A stretch of 64,000 nucleotides of DNA from Salinibacterium sp. (GCA_015234465.1 JADGNA010000008.1:496001-560000); one strand, 5' to 3'. Counted from the first letter of the stretch, positions 7,003 through 17,038 are shown. Notes: generated by a model not told the origin, from the letters alone. Made by a program: numbers and translations.

Positions 7003-8916
7003 ATGGGCAACACACTGACGCTGGCCAGGCACCTGCGCAGCATGCCCGAACAAGACCTCGTCGACGCCCTTGTCGCGCGCGACCTCGGCCTGTCGCTGAC
7101 GGCCATCGCGGGCATCCGTGACTACTTCGACCTCGCCGACGTGCTGCTCGAGCATGGTGCCGTGCAGAAGGCACTCACGCGACTCGATCGCCACACGTTG
7201 ACGGCACTTGCCGTGCTCGCGCGCGAGAAGCGCCCCCTCACCCCAGAGCAGGCGGCCGAGAAACTCGCGCCCCTCGCGGCTCGTCCGCCGCACGCGAGTG
7301 CCATCGGCGAGCGCCTGGATGCGGCGGCATCCCTCCTGCTGGTGCACCCGCACGGCGAGGCCTTCGCCTGCTATGACGCGATCTGCGACCAGCTGCGCGG
7401 ATGGCCCACCTTCGGCCTCCCCGGCCTGGAGGAGCTGGCCGGCACCGACGCGGGTGGCGCCCTCGAGCGGGTGCCCGACGTCGACCGTCGCTTCATCGAC
7501 AAGCTCGCCGCGGAGCGCGCCTTCGCCGCGACGGGAGCCGTCACCGAGCTGCTCCTCGAGCTCGAGCGACAGCCCGCGCGTGAACTCGCGAAGGGCGGAA
7601 TCGCACTCCCGGATGCCAAACGCCTCGCCGCCGCCATGCGGGTCGACCTCGAGACGGTCACCGACTACCTGACGCTTGCCGAACGCGGCGCCTTCGTGCG
7701 GCGCGACTCCACCGGCTGGATGACGACCGAGACGGGCAACGACTGGCTGGGCCACCCGACGAGCACGCGGTGGCGCCTGCTCACCGACGTCTGGTTTGCC
7801 CGCCTGCCCGGCGACATCCGCGCCCTCCTGGCAGAGCGCGCACACTCCCTCTGGGGCGACGGGCTGCGCTCCTACATCGACTGGCTGTACCCAGCCGGCG
7901 GCGAATGGATGGATGAGCGCGTCACCTCCTACACGCGCGGCGCCGAGCTGCTCGGCATCACGGCGGCGCAGGCGCCGAGCGGCCCCGGTGCGATGCTCCT
8001 CGCGGGCCGACCCGATGAGGCCGAGGAGCTCCTCCGGCCGCTCCTGCCACGCGAGGTCTCGACCGTGTACCTGCAGCACGACCTCTCCGTCGTGGCCCCA
8101 GGCCCGCTCGAGCCGGCAATCGACGAGCGGATGCGCGTGGTCGCCGACGTCGAGAACCGGGGACTCGCCACGACCTACCGCATCTCCGCGGCCACCGTGA
8201 ACCGGGCGCTCACGGCGGGCGAGACGGCGGAGAGCCTGCGCGAGTTCCTGGGCGAGATCTCGAGCACGGGCATCCCGCAGCCGCTCGACTACCTGATCAC
8301 GGAGGGCGCCGCGCGCTACGGTCTGCTGCGGGTCGGCACGCTCGACGGCGAGGCACTCGACCCCGACGATCCCAGCTACGGCGCGCGGAGCTATGTGCGC
8401 TCGGATGACGCGCACCTGCTGCAGACCGTCGCTGTCGACCAGTCGCTCGCGTCGATCGCGCTCACTCGCGTCGGCGAGCACCGCCTCGTCAGCCGCTTCG
8501 ACCACGACATCGTCTTCTGGTCGCTCAGTGACGCGCGCTACCCCGTCGCGGCCGAGGACGAGCACGGCGCGGTCCTGGCGCTGCGCCGACACCGCATCGC
8601 CCGCGAACAGCGCCACCACCTCTCCGACCCGCTCGTCGAGATGGTGACGCGCCTCGCATCCGACGCCGCGGAGGAGCGCGCCGCCGATGGTGACGACACG
8701 AGCCAGGCGTGGCTCGCGCGACAGGTGGAGTCGGCGGCTCGCGCCAAGGAGACCCTCGTCGTCAGCGTGCGGATGCCGGGCGGCGACGTCGTCGACTACG
8801 AACTCGAGCCCACGAGCGTGTCGGGAGGGCGGATGCGCGCCCGCGACAAGAAGAGCGACATCGAACGCACCCTGCCGCTGTCGAGCGTGACGGCCGTGCG
8901 CACGTGGGTTGAGTAG
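7003..8916 (+). CDS. Helicase-associated domain protein (XPB partner)
   Basis: A 637-residue protein with no Walker motifs. The N-terminal part (about 10-90) is rich in winged-helix-like helices (LARHLRSMPEQDLVDALVA, ALTRLDRHTLTALAVLA). The C-terminal half carries the helicase-C-3 type domain found in actinobacterial helicase-associated proteins (GDVVDYELEPTSVSGGRMRA near the end). It lies 45 bp upstream of the XPB helicase gene in the same direction, an arrangement common in actinobacteria, so a role in the same DNA repair or remodelling process is likely. No enzymatic activity is predicted. Its last codons and stop lie inside a GGGTTGAG inverted repeat. Confidence 0.75.
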   Translation: MGNTLTLARHLRSMPEQDLVDALVARDLGLSLTAIAGIRDYFDLADVLLEHGAVQKALTRLDRHTLTALAVLAREKRPLTPEQAAEKLAPLAARPPHASAIGERLDAAASLLLVHPHGEAFACYDAICDQLRGWPTFGLPGLEELAGTDAGGALERVPDVDRRFIDKLAAERAFAATGAVTELLLELERQPARELAKGGIALPDAKRLAAAMRVDLETVTDYLTLAERGAFVRRDSTGWMTTETGNDWLGHPTSTRWRLLTDVWFARLPGDIRALLAERAHSLWGDGLRSYIDWLYPAGGEWMDERVTSYTRGAELLGITAAQAPSGPGAMLLAGRPDEAEELLRPLLPREVSTVYLQHDLSVVAPGPLEPAIDERMRVVADVENRGLATTYRISAATVNRALTAGETAESLREFLGEISSTGIPQPLDYLITEGAARYGLLRVGTLDGEALDPDDPSYGARSYVRSDDAHLLQTVAVDQSLASIALTRVGEHRLVSRFDHDIVFWSLSDARYPVAAEDEHGAVLALRRHRIAREQRHHLSDPLVEMVTRLASDAAEERAADGDDTSQAWLARQVESAARAKETLVVSVRMPGGDVVDYELEPTSVSGGRMRARDKKSDIERTLPLSSVTAVRTWVE

Positions 8917-8932
8917 GCCCGCCGCTCAACCC
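8906..8932. repeat. GGGTTGAG inverted repeat overlapping a stop codon
   Basis: GGGTTGAG at 8906-8913 is mirrored by CTCAACCC at 8925-8932. The element contains the TAG stop of the helicase-associated gene, so part of the repeat is translated as the terminal WVE. It resembles the larger copies at 57941-58059. Confidence 0.6.
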
Positions 8933-8961
8933 TCAGAGTCGCGCGCGTAGACTGGAACGTT

Positions 8962-10611
8962 ATGACTGACGGCCCCCTCATCGTGCAGAGCGACCGCACC
9001 GTGCTGCTGGAGGTGGCGCATCCGCTCGCTGCCGATGCGCGCCACGACCTCTCGATCTTTGCGGAACTCGAGCGCGCACCCGAGCACGTGCACACCTACC
9101 GCATCACGCGCCTCGGCCTCTGGAACGCACGGGCTGCAGGCCACACGGCCGACGACATGCTCGAGACGCTGGAGCGCTACAGCAAGTTCCCGACGCCGCA
9201 GAGCGTCGCCGTCGACATCCGTGAGACGGTCGAGCGGTACGGGCGGCTGCGCATCGAACGCGACGAGGAGGGCACGCTCCTGCTCACCGCGACCGACACG
9301 GCCGTGCTCGCCGAGATCGGGCGCGCCAAGAAGGTTGCCGAGCTGCTCTTCGAGCGGCGGGACGCCACGACGGTCGTCATCCAGCAGTGGGCGCGCGGGC
9401 AGATCAAGCAGGAACTGCTCAAGCTCGGCTGGCCCGCAGAAGACCTCGCCGGTTACACGCCGGGCACCCCGCACGAGATCGACCTCGACGAGGCGGGGTG
9501 GAGCCTCCGCCCCTACCAGCAGGATGCCGTGCGCAACTTCTCCGACCACGGCTCGGGCGTCGTCGTGCTGCCCTGCGGCGCGGGCAAGACGCTCGTGGGC
9601 GCGGGCGCCATGGCATCCGTCAAGGCAAACACGCTCATCCTCGTGACCAACACCGTCTCGGCCCGCCAGTGGCGCGCCGAGCTCCTCAAGCGCACCTCGC
9701 TCACCGAGGAGGAGATCGGTGAGTACTCGGGCCAGGTGAAGGAGGTCAAGCCGGTCACGATCGCGACCTACCAGATCCTCACTGCGAAGCGGAAGGGCCA
9801 GTACGCCCACCTCGAGCTGCTCGACGCGCTCGACTGGGGCCTCGTCATCTACGACGAGGTGCACCTGCTGCCCGCCCCCGTCTTCAAGCTCACGGCCGAG
9901 CTGCAGGCCCGCCGTCGCCTCGGCCTCACCGCGACGCTCGTGCGCGAGGACGGCCGCGAGGGCGACGTCTTCAGCCTGATCGGGCCCAAGCGCTTCGACG
10001 CGCCCTGGAAGGAGATCGAGTCCCAGGGCTACATCTCGCCAGCCTCCTGCTACGAGGTGCGCATCGACCTGCCGCAGGATGCGCGGCTGCAGTACGCGGC
10101 ATCCGCCGACGATGAGCGCTACCGCCTTGCCTCCACCGCGCCGGCGAAGCTCGACGTCGTGAAGCAGCTCGTGGCCCGGCACGACGGGGAACGCATCCTC
10201 GTGATCGGGCAGTACCTCGACCAGATCGAAGAACTCGCGACCGCCCTCGGCGCGCCCCAGCTGACCGGGTCGACGCCCGTGGCGGAGCGGGAGCGACTGT
10301 TCCAGGACTTCCGCGACGGAACACTCAAGGTGCTCGTCGTGTCGAAGGTCGCAAACTTCTCGGTCGACCTGCCGGAGGCGACCGTCGCCATCCAGGTCTC
10401 CGGCTCGTTCGGCTCACGCCAGGAGGAGGCGCAGCGCCTCGGCCGCCTGCTGCGCCCCAAGGAGTCCGGCCTGCCCGCGAACTTCTACACGCTCGTCGCC
10501 CGCGACACCGTCGACCAGGACTACGCGCAGAACCGCCAGCGCTTCCTCGCGGAGCAGGGCTACAGCTACGAGATCCTCGACGCGCACAGCCTCGAGGTTG
10601 CTGCCGCCTGA
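8962..10611 (+). CDS. XPB/Rad25-type DNA repair helicase
   Basis: A 549-residue superfamily 2 helicase. Residues 1 to about 170 form the N-terminal XPB-specific region. Walker A LPCGAGKTLVG is at about 201-211, the DEVH box (YDEVHLLPA) at about 297-305, and motif III reads LTATLVREDG. Motif VI is SRQEEAQRLGRLLRPK near 490. Bacterial XPB proteins unwind 3'-5' and act in or near nucleotide excision repair. The ATG lies 8 nt after TAGACT (8948-8953), suggesting its own leaderless promoter in addition to read-through from the partner gene. No XPF/Bax1-like nuclease is adjacent. Confidence 0.92.
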   Translation: MTDGPLIVQSDRTVLLEVAHPLAADARHDLSIFAELERAPEHVHTYRITRLGLWNARAAGHTADDMLETLERYSKFPTPQSVAVDIRETVERYGRLRIERDEEGTLLLTATDTAVLAEIGRAKKVAELLFERRDATTVVIQQWARGQIKQELLKLGWPAEDLAGYTPGTPHEIDLDEAGWSLRPYQQDAVRNFSDHGSGVVVLPCGAGKTLVGAGAMASVKANTLILVTNTVSARQWRAELLKRTSLTEEEIGEYSGQVKEVKPVTIATYQILTAKRKGQYAHLELLDALDWGLVIYDEVHLLPAPVFKLTAELQARRRLGLTATLVREDGREGDVFSLIGPKRFDAPWKEIESQGYISPASCYEVRIDLPQDARLQYAASADDERYRLASTAPAKLDVVKQLVARHDGERILVIGQYLDQIEELATALGAPQLTGSTPVAERERLFQDFRDGTLKVLVVSKVANFSVDLPEATVAIQVSGSFGSRQEEAQRLGRLLRPKESGLPANFYTLVARDTVDQDYAQNRQRFLAEQGYSYEILDAHSLEVAAA

Positions 10612-10612
10612 C

Positions 10613-10757
10613 CCTCCCAACTCAGGAGTTGCCCTCCCCCAACTCAGGAGGGCGCTCTCCTAATTCAGGAGTCGGACTTTCCTAATTCAGGAGTTGGACT
10701 TTCCTATTTCAGAAGCTCCTGAGTTGTGATTGCAAACTCCTGAGTTGGGAAAGGGCG
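10613..10757. repeat. Array of AACTCAGGAGTT elements, 22-bp period, between convergent genes
   Basis: Five direct copies of AA(C/T)TCAGGAGTT begin at 10619, 10641, 10662, 10684 and 10706 (the last degenerate), a 21-22 bp period. Two inverted copies follow (CTCCTGAGTT at 10716-10725 and AACTCCTGAGTT at 10735-10746). The flanks CTTTCC/GGAAAG are also shared. The direct and inverted copies can fold into a large hairpin exactly between the convergent XPB and reductase stop codons, so the array may end transcription from both sides. The same element recurs at 62251-62336. Confidence 0.75.
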
Positions 10758-10758
10758 C

Positions 10759-11502
10759 TCACGCGCGGGTATAGCGCAGCAGGACCGTGCCGTCGTCGGC
10801 CGCGAGGGCATGGGCGAGCCGCAGCGGGAGCCCCGCAGCCTCCGCCCCCCGGGCGATGCGCTCGGCGGGTCCCCCTTCGAGGAGCGGGCTGATGGTGAGG
10901 CACAGTTCGTCGATCGCGCCGTCGGCCGCGAGAGCCCCCAGCAGATGCGGCCCGCCCTCACAGTGCTGCTGCGTGAGGCCGCGATCGGCGAGGTGCTGCT
11001 TGAGCTGCCGGGTGTCGACGGATGCCACGCCACAGTCGACCACCTCGGCGACAGCCGAGAGGGCGGCCCGGCGTTCCGCGGGTGCGTGCTCACACGTGAC
11101 GATGATAGGCCGGTGCACGGCCTCGGCGAAGAGCGCGCTGGCCGGGTCGAGGTCGAGGCGGCCCGACACGATGGCGAACTGCGGATGCTCGGCCAGCCCT
11201 TCCTCGACACGCCATGCCCGCCCTTCGGAGCTGATGAGCGGACCCGCGTACCCCTCGGCGCGCACGGTGCCCGCCGCGACGACGATCACATCGCTGAGCC
11301 AGCGCAGCACGTCGAAGACGCGGCGGTCGGCCGCGGTGCCCAACCCGCCGGAGCGTCCGTCCCGTGTGCCCGCCCCATCGGCGCTCGACACCATGTTGAC
11401 CCGCAGCCACGGGGCCGAGCGATCGCGCACGGCATAGACCGCGGCGAGACCGTCGTCATCGAGCGAGGTGTAGGGCTGCAGCATCCGGATGGCGTCACTC
11501 AT
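10759..11502 (-). CDS. RibD C-terminal/DHFR-like pyrimidine reductase family protein
   Basis: A 247-residue protein starting at the ATG at 11502, which overlaps the preceding folP-like stop by 8 nt (ATGAGTGA). WLRVNMVSSADGAGT is the start of the DHFR/RibD_C fold; DGRSGGLGTAADRRVF and VVAAGTVRAEGYAGPL form the NADPH-binding face, and CEGGPHLLGALAADGAIDEL closes the domain. It resembles the stand-alone RibD-like reductases of actinobacteria, one mycobacterial member of which (Rv2671) can act on dihydrofolate. Operon pairing with a FolP2-like protein supports a pterin- or folate-type substrate rather than riboflavin; this is inference. Confidence 0.8.
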   Translation of the reverse strand: MSDAIRMLQPYTSLDDDGLAAVYAVRDRSAPWLRVNMVSSADGAGTRDGRSGGLGTAADRRVFDVLRWLSDVIVVAAGTVRAEGYAGPLISSEGRAWRVEEGLAEHPQFAIVSGRLDLDPASALFAEAVHRPIIVTCEHAPAERRAALSAVAEVVDCGVASVDTRQLKQHLADRGLTQQHCEGGPHLLGALAADGAIDELCLTISPLLEGGPAERIARGAEAAGLPLRLAHALAADDGTVLLRYTRA

Positions 11503-12394
11503 TGAACTCACCCATGTTGTGCTTGAGGTAGGCCGGTTCGCGGATGCCGAGGATCGCCTCGGCCATGCGCACGGCGGCGACGGTCGGGGCCACCTCGTGC
11601 ACGCGCATGATGCGGGCACCCTGCAGCACGCTCGCGACGGCCGCGGAGAGGGAGCCCTCCAGTCGCTCGGGCTTGGGCGCGTTGAGTGTCTCGCCGATGA
11701 AGTCCTTGTTGGAGAGAGCGGCGAGCACGGGCAGGCCGAGGGCCGCGATCTCATCGAAACGGCGCACGATCTCGAGCGTGTGGAGCGTGTTCTTGTTGAG
11801 GTCCGGGCCGGGGTCGATGATGATTCGCTCCGCCGTGAGGCCACCGGCGACGGCGAGCTCGACGCGACCGCGCAGGAACTCGATGACCTCCGCGACCACG
11901 TCGTCGTAGTGCGGGCGTGGGTACTGCGTGCGGGGCGTCGCGAGGCTGTGTGTGATGACGAGGCTCGCCTCACTGTCGCCGACGACGCCGACCATGTCGG
12001 GGTCGCTGAGCCCCGTCGTGTCGTTGATGATGTCGGCGCCGGCCGCGATGCTTCGGCGGGCGACCTCGGCGTGGAAGGTGTCGACCGAGATCACGACATC
12101 GGATGCCGCGCGCACCGCCTCGATGACGGGCACGACTCGCTCGGCCTCCTCCCGGGGCGGCAACGGGTCGCCCGGTGCGAATGGCACTCCCCCGATATCG
12201 ATGATGTCGGCACCCGCGGCGACGGCCTCAAGCGCGGCGCTCACGGCCGCCTCGAGCCCGAAGGTGCGCCCCTGGTCGTAGAAGGAGTCCGGGGTGCGGT
12301 TGACGATGCCCATGACGGCGACTTCGCGCGAGAAGTCGAAGCTCCGCGCTCCGATGCGGCGCACGGGCGTGGCGAGGGGCGGGAGGGAGAGCAT
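11495..12394 (-). CDS. folP: Dihydropteroate synthase homologue, FolP2-like
   Basis: A 299-residue TIM-barrel protein. VMGIVNRTPDSFYDQGRTF is the family N-terminal motif. The expected pterin/phosphate segment GGESTRPG of true DHPS is replaced by DIGGVPFAPGDPLP, and the C-terminal motif reads ALSNKDFIGETL followed by MRVHEV. These features fit the mycobacterial FolP2 paralogue, for which DHPS activity has not been found, rather than FolP1. The start at 12394 (MLSLPPL) has GGGGGA directly before it; alternatives are unclear. It is coupled to the RibD-like gene and divergent from the response-regulator gene. A real folate role is uncertain; the DHPS fold is not. Confidence 0.85.
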   Translation of the reverse strand: MLSLPPLATPVRRIGARSFDFSREVAVMGIVNRTPDSFYDQGRTFGLEAAVSAALEAVAAGADIIDIGGVPFAPGDPLPPREEAERVVPVIEAVRAASDVVISVDTFHAEVARRSIAAGADIINDTTGLSDPDMVGVVGDSEASLVITHSLATPRTQYPRPHYDDVVAEVIEFLRGRVELAVAGGLTAERIIIDPGPDLNKNTLHTLEIVRRFDEIAALGLPVLAALSNKDFIGETLNAPKPERLEGSLSAAVASVLQGARIMRVHEVAPTVAAVRMAEAILGIREPAYLKHNMGEFNE

Positions 12395-12470
12395 TCCCCC
12401 ATGCTCGCACTCGAGGGCGCGCTCCGCATGCATCCAGCCGGCACTCAGGAAACTCGCAGAGACTGGGCCC

Positions 12471-13163
12471 ATGAGTGACGGACCCAAGATTCTCATCGTT
12501 GACGACGAGCCGAACATCCGCGACCTTCTCACCACGAGCCTGCGCTTTGCCGGTTTCGCGGTGCGCGCCGTCGGGAATGGCGCACAGGCCATCTCGGCCG
12601 TGCTCGAGGAGGAGCCCGACCTCATCATCCTCGACGTCATGCTCCCCGACATGAACGGCTTCGGGGTCACCAAGCGACTGCGCTCGAGCGGCTACACCTC
12701 GCCGATCCTCTTCCTCACGGCGAAGGATGACACCGAGGACAAGATCACGGGTCTCACGGTCGGCGGCGACGACTACGTCACCAAGCCGTTCAGCCTCGAC
12801 GAGATCGTCGCCCGCATCAAGGCCATCCTGCGCCGCACGATGCAGGACGAAGAGGACGCCATCATCCGCGCGGGCGAGCTCACGATGGACCAGGACACCC
12901 ACGAGGTCACGGTCGGCCAGGACCAGGTCGAGCTCTCCCCCACCGAGTTCAAGCTCCTGCGCTACCTCATGCTCAACCCAAACCGCGTGCTGTCGAAGGC
13001 CCAGATCCTCGACCACGTGTGGGAGTACGACTTCAACGGCGACGCCGGCATCGTCGAGTCCTACGTCTCCTACCTGCGTCGCAAGCTCGACCAGTACACC
13101 GAGGAGCCGATGATCCAGACCAAGCGAGGCTTCGGCTACATGCTCAAGGTCGACAAGTCCTGA
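12471..13163 (+). CDS. OmpR-family response regulator
   Basis: A 230-residue response regulator. The receiver domain (1-120) has the acidic pair in LIVDDEPNIRDLL, the phosphoacceptor Asp in LIILDVMLPDMNGFG, the Thr in FLTAKDD and the Lys in VTKPFSLDEI. The C-terminal winged helix ends in the OmpR/PhoB-type segment YVSYLRRKLD...IQTKRGFGYML. It is followed 48 bp later by its cognate histidine kinase. It resembles the TrcR/TcrA-type regulators of actinobacteria, but the signal and regulon are unknown. The start was chosen at the ATG giving the canonical KILIVDDE beginning. Confidence 0.9.
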   Translation: MSDGPKILIVDDEPNIRDLLTTSLRFAGFAVRAVGNGAQAISAVLEEEPDLIILDVMLPDMNGFGVTKRLRSSGYTSPILFLTAKDDTEDKITGLTVGGDDYVTKPFSLDEIVARIKAILRRTMQDEEDAIIRAGELTMDQDTHEVTVGQDQVELSPTEFKLLRYLMLNPNRVLSKAQILDHVWEYDFNGDAGIVESYVSYLRRKLDQYTEEPMIQTKRGFGYMLKVDKS

Positions 13164-13211
13164 ACGGGAGGGGCGGATGCTTCGCCCAGCCCGAGCGCGT
13201 AGCCTGAAGCC

Positions 13212-14891
13212 GTGAGCCGAGAGCAGCCGATGGAGTGGTGGGATTCCGTCTCCCTCCGCACCAAGATCACCGGGGTGACCGTCTTCATCGTGACGGCGGG
13301 ATTGCTCGTCGCCGGCGTCGGCACCATGACCGTGCTGCGCACCTACCTGCTCGACAGGGTCGACGCGAACATCGTCGCGGCCGCCGCCGACATCGAGGCG
13401 TGGAGGATCAACCTCGACGAGGATGCGATCTCGAGCGGCAACCTCGTGCCGACCTCTTTCTACATGGCGCTCGTCGATCGCAATGGCAATCTCGTCGGCG
13501 ACAATCTGGCCGAGGACGAGGAGCACCTGCGGCCGAACCTGGAGGAACTCACCCTCAGCAACGTCGTGCAGCTCGAGGGCGCCGTGACCCTGCAGAACTC
13601 GACCCATACGAGCCAGACCCGTGTTGTAGCCTTCCCGGCCGAGGATGGTCGAAATGGCGATCTCGCGACGCTCGTCATCGGCCAGCGCCTCGATGATGTC
13701 AACGCGACGATTGCCCGCTACACGGCCATCTTCCTCGGCTTCGCACTCTCCGTCGTGGTGTTGAGCGCCGCGCTCACCCGGGTGCTCGTGACATCCACGT
13801 TCCGCCCCCTGCGCGAGGTGGAGGCGACGGCCGCCGCGATCGCCGGCGGGGACTTCAGCCAGCGACTTCCGGGCGCGACCCCGAATACCGAGGTCGGCCG
13901 CCTCAACCGATCGCTCAACGTCATGCTGGGGCGCATCGACCGGGCCTTCGCCGACCGCGCCCGCACGATCGACCAGATGCGCCGCTTCGTCGGCGACGCG
14001 AGCCACGAACTGCGCACCCCGCTCGTCTCGGTGCGCGGTTACGCCGAGCTCTACCGCATGGGCGCCCTGCAGAAGCCAGACGATGTCGCCCAGGCCATGG
14101 AGCGCATCGAGAAGGAGGCGATTCGGATGGGCGAGCTGGTCGAGGACCTGCTCGAACTGGCCCGCGCCGATGAGAAGAAGCCGCTCCGCCTCGCGCCCGT
14201 CGACCTGCTGCCGCTCGCCTACGACGCCTCGCTCGACGCGATGGCGCAGGCACCCGACCGCAAGGTGACCGTCAAGGTCGAGGAGCCGGACCTGCCCGCG
14301 AGCGAGGACATCGAGGCACCGCCCGAGTCCACGCCGAAACCCGCGACGACCGCGACGGGGCCCATCGCGTTCGCGGGCGCGCAGCTGGCCCGCCTGCGGT
14401 CGCTCCGCCAGCGTGGTGGGGTGCGGAACGGTGACGCCGGGACACCCGAGATGTTGCCACTGGCCGAGCGTGAGCACATCAAGCTCGTCGTGCCCGCCGT
14501 CGTGCTGGGCGAGGAGAACAAGCTCCGCCAGGTCATCACGAACCTGATCGGCAACGCGCTGCGCTTCACGCCCGCCGGCAGTCCCATCGAACTCGTGGTC
14601 TGCGTCGATGCCTCACGACGGATCGCGCAGCTCGACATCGTCGATCACGGCGAGGGCGTGCCGCCGCAGATCCGCGAGAAGATCTTCCAGCGCTTCTGGC
14701 GCGCCGACACGTCCCGCACGCGCGAGACGGGCGGCAGCGGCCTGGGCCTCGCGATCGTCGCCGCGATCGTCGATGCCCACAAGGGCCACGTCGAGGTGCT
14801 GGAGACCCCTGGCGGCGGCGCGACCTTCCGACTGACGCTTCCGCTCCTCCCCGACACCTTCGTCTCGACGTCGCCCACAAGCAGCAATTGA
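13212..14891 (+). CDS. Membrane sensor histidine kinase with an inserted linker
   Basis: A 559-residue kinase partner of the preceding regulator. TM1 is TKITGVTVFIVTAGLLVAGV (about 18-37). An extracytoplasmic sensor of about 130 residues follows, then TM2 (TAIFLGFALSVVVLSAAL). HAMP comes next, then HisKA with DASHELRTPLVSVRGYAELY, and an HATPase with NLIGNALRFTPAG, DHGEGVPPQ and GSGLGLAIVAAIVDAHKG. Between HisKA and the ATPase there is an extra stretch of about 75 residues, rich in Pro, Glu, Ala and Arg (roughly 355-430), not usual for the family. The start is GTG, 6 nt after TAGCCT (13200-13205), a leaderless arrangement; an ATG at 13230 is the alternative. Confidence 0.9.
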   Translation: MSREQPMEWWDSVSLRTKITGVTVFIVTAGLLVAGVGTMTVLRTYLLDRVDANIVAAAADIEAWRINLDEDAISSGNLVPTSFYMALVDRNGNLVGDNLAEDEEHLRPNLEELTLSNVVQLEGAVTLQNSTHTSQTRVVAFPAEDGRNGDLATLVIGQRLDDVNATIARYTAIFLGFALSVVVLSAALTRVLVTSTFRPLREVEATAAAIAGGDFSQRLPGATPNTEVGRLNRSLNVMLGRIDRAFADRARTIDQMRRFVGDASHELRTPLVSVRGYAELYRMGALQKPDDVAQAMERIEKEAIRMGELVEDLLELARADEKKPLRLAPVDLLPLAYDASLDAMAQAPDRKVTVKVEEPDLPASEDIEAPPESTPKPATTATGPIAFAGAQLARLRSLRQRGGVRNGDAGTPEMLPLAEREHIKLVVPAVVLGEENKLRQVITNLIGNALRFTPAGSPIELVVCVDASRRIAQLDIVDHGEGVPPQIREKIFQRFWRADTSRTRETGGSGLGLAIVAAIVDAHKGHVEVLETPGGGATFRLTLPLLPDTFVSTSPTSSN

Positions 14892-14972
14892 GTCCCGCAG
14901 GCCGCAGCAAGGCCTCCCTATCGTTGCCGGCATCCGGATGCCACCACCGGCACCTATGACGAAGGGAACACC

Positions 14973-15263
14973 ATGACGCAGTACCAGGTTGACAGCGACG
15001 CCGTCCTCAGCGCCGAGAGCGCCGTGCGCGCATCCGCCTCCCGCATCCAGGGCGAGGTTGCCGGCATGCTGGGCCAGCTCCTGAGCCTGCAGTCCTCGTG
15101 GACCGGCCAGGCCTCGACGGCGTTCCAGAGTGTCGTCGCCGACTGGCGCACGACCCAGCAGCACGTGGAGCAGAGCCTCGCGGGCATCACGCAGGCGCTC
15201 GGTCGCGCGGGGCAGCAGTATGCCGAGGCGGAACGCGCCAACGCGAGCATGTTTATGCGCTGA
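14973..15263 (+). CDS. WXG100 family (Esx-type) protein
   Basis: A 96-residue all-helical protein with the central turn motif WTG (SSWTGQAST, Trp43) and the usual length and hairpin pattern of EsxA/EsxB-like substrates of type VII secretion. AGQQYAEAERANASMF at the end carries the YxxxE-type signal (YAEAE). No EccC ATPase, second Esx partner or PPE-like gene lies nearby, so it is an orphan that would depend on a secretion locus elsewhere. A ribosome site GAAGGGA precedes the ATG. It lies between the histidine kinase gene and groL. Confidence 0.85.
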   Translation: MTQYQVDSDAVLSAESAVRASASRIQGEVAGMLGQLLSLQSSWTGQASTAFQSVVADWRTTQQHVEQSLAGITQALGRAGQQYAEAERANASMFMR

Positions 15264-15273
15264 GCCTTCCTGC

Positions 15274-15295
15274 GGGTTGAGCCCGTCGAAACCCC
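15274..15295. repeat. Short GGGTTGAG...CGAAACCCC repeat copy
   Basis: GGGTTGAGCCCGTCGAAACC at 15274 onward is a short form of the dispersed element seen in three copies at 57941-58059. It lies just after the WXG100 stop codon and before the groL terminator. Confidence 0.6.
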
Positions 15296-15308
15296 AGCAA
15301 CGCCAAAA

Positions 15309-15333
15309 GGCGGCTCCCCAGTGGGGAGCCGCC
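15309..15333 (-). terminator. Rho-independent terminator of groL
   Basis: A perfect 11-bp stem GGCGGCTCCCC/GGGGAGCCGCC with a 3-nt loop, followed by TTTT on the minus strand. It is 24 bp past the groL stop codon. On the plus strand it may also help end the WXG100 message, though the T tract there is poor. Confidence 0.85.
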
Positions 15334-15356
15334 CTTCGCTGTGGTGCTGGGTCGGA

Positions 15357-17030
<1,674 letters not shown>

Positions 17031-17038
17031 TCAGCTTT

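Noticed and set aside
10613-10757. Regular 22-bp repeats as a possible CRISPR array
   Set aside because: The unit repeats almost entirely, leaving only about 10 bp that are not true spacers; later copies are inverted; no cas genes are present.
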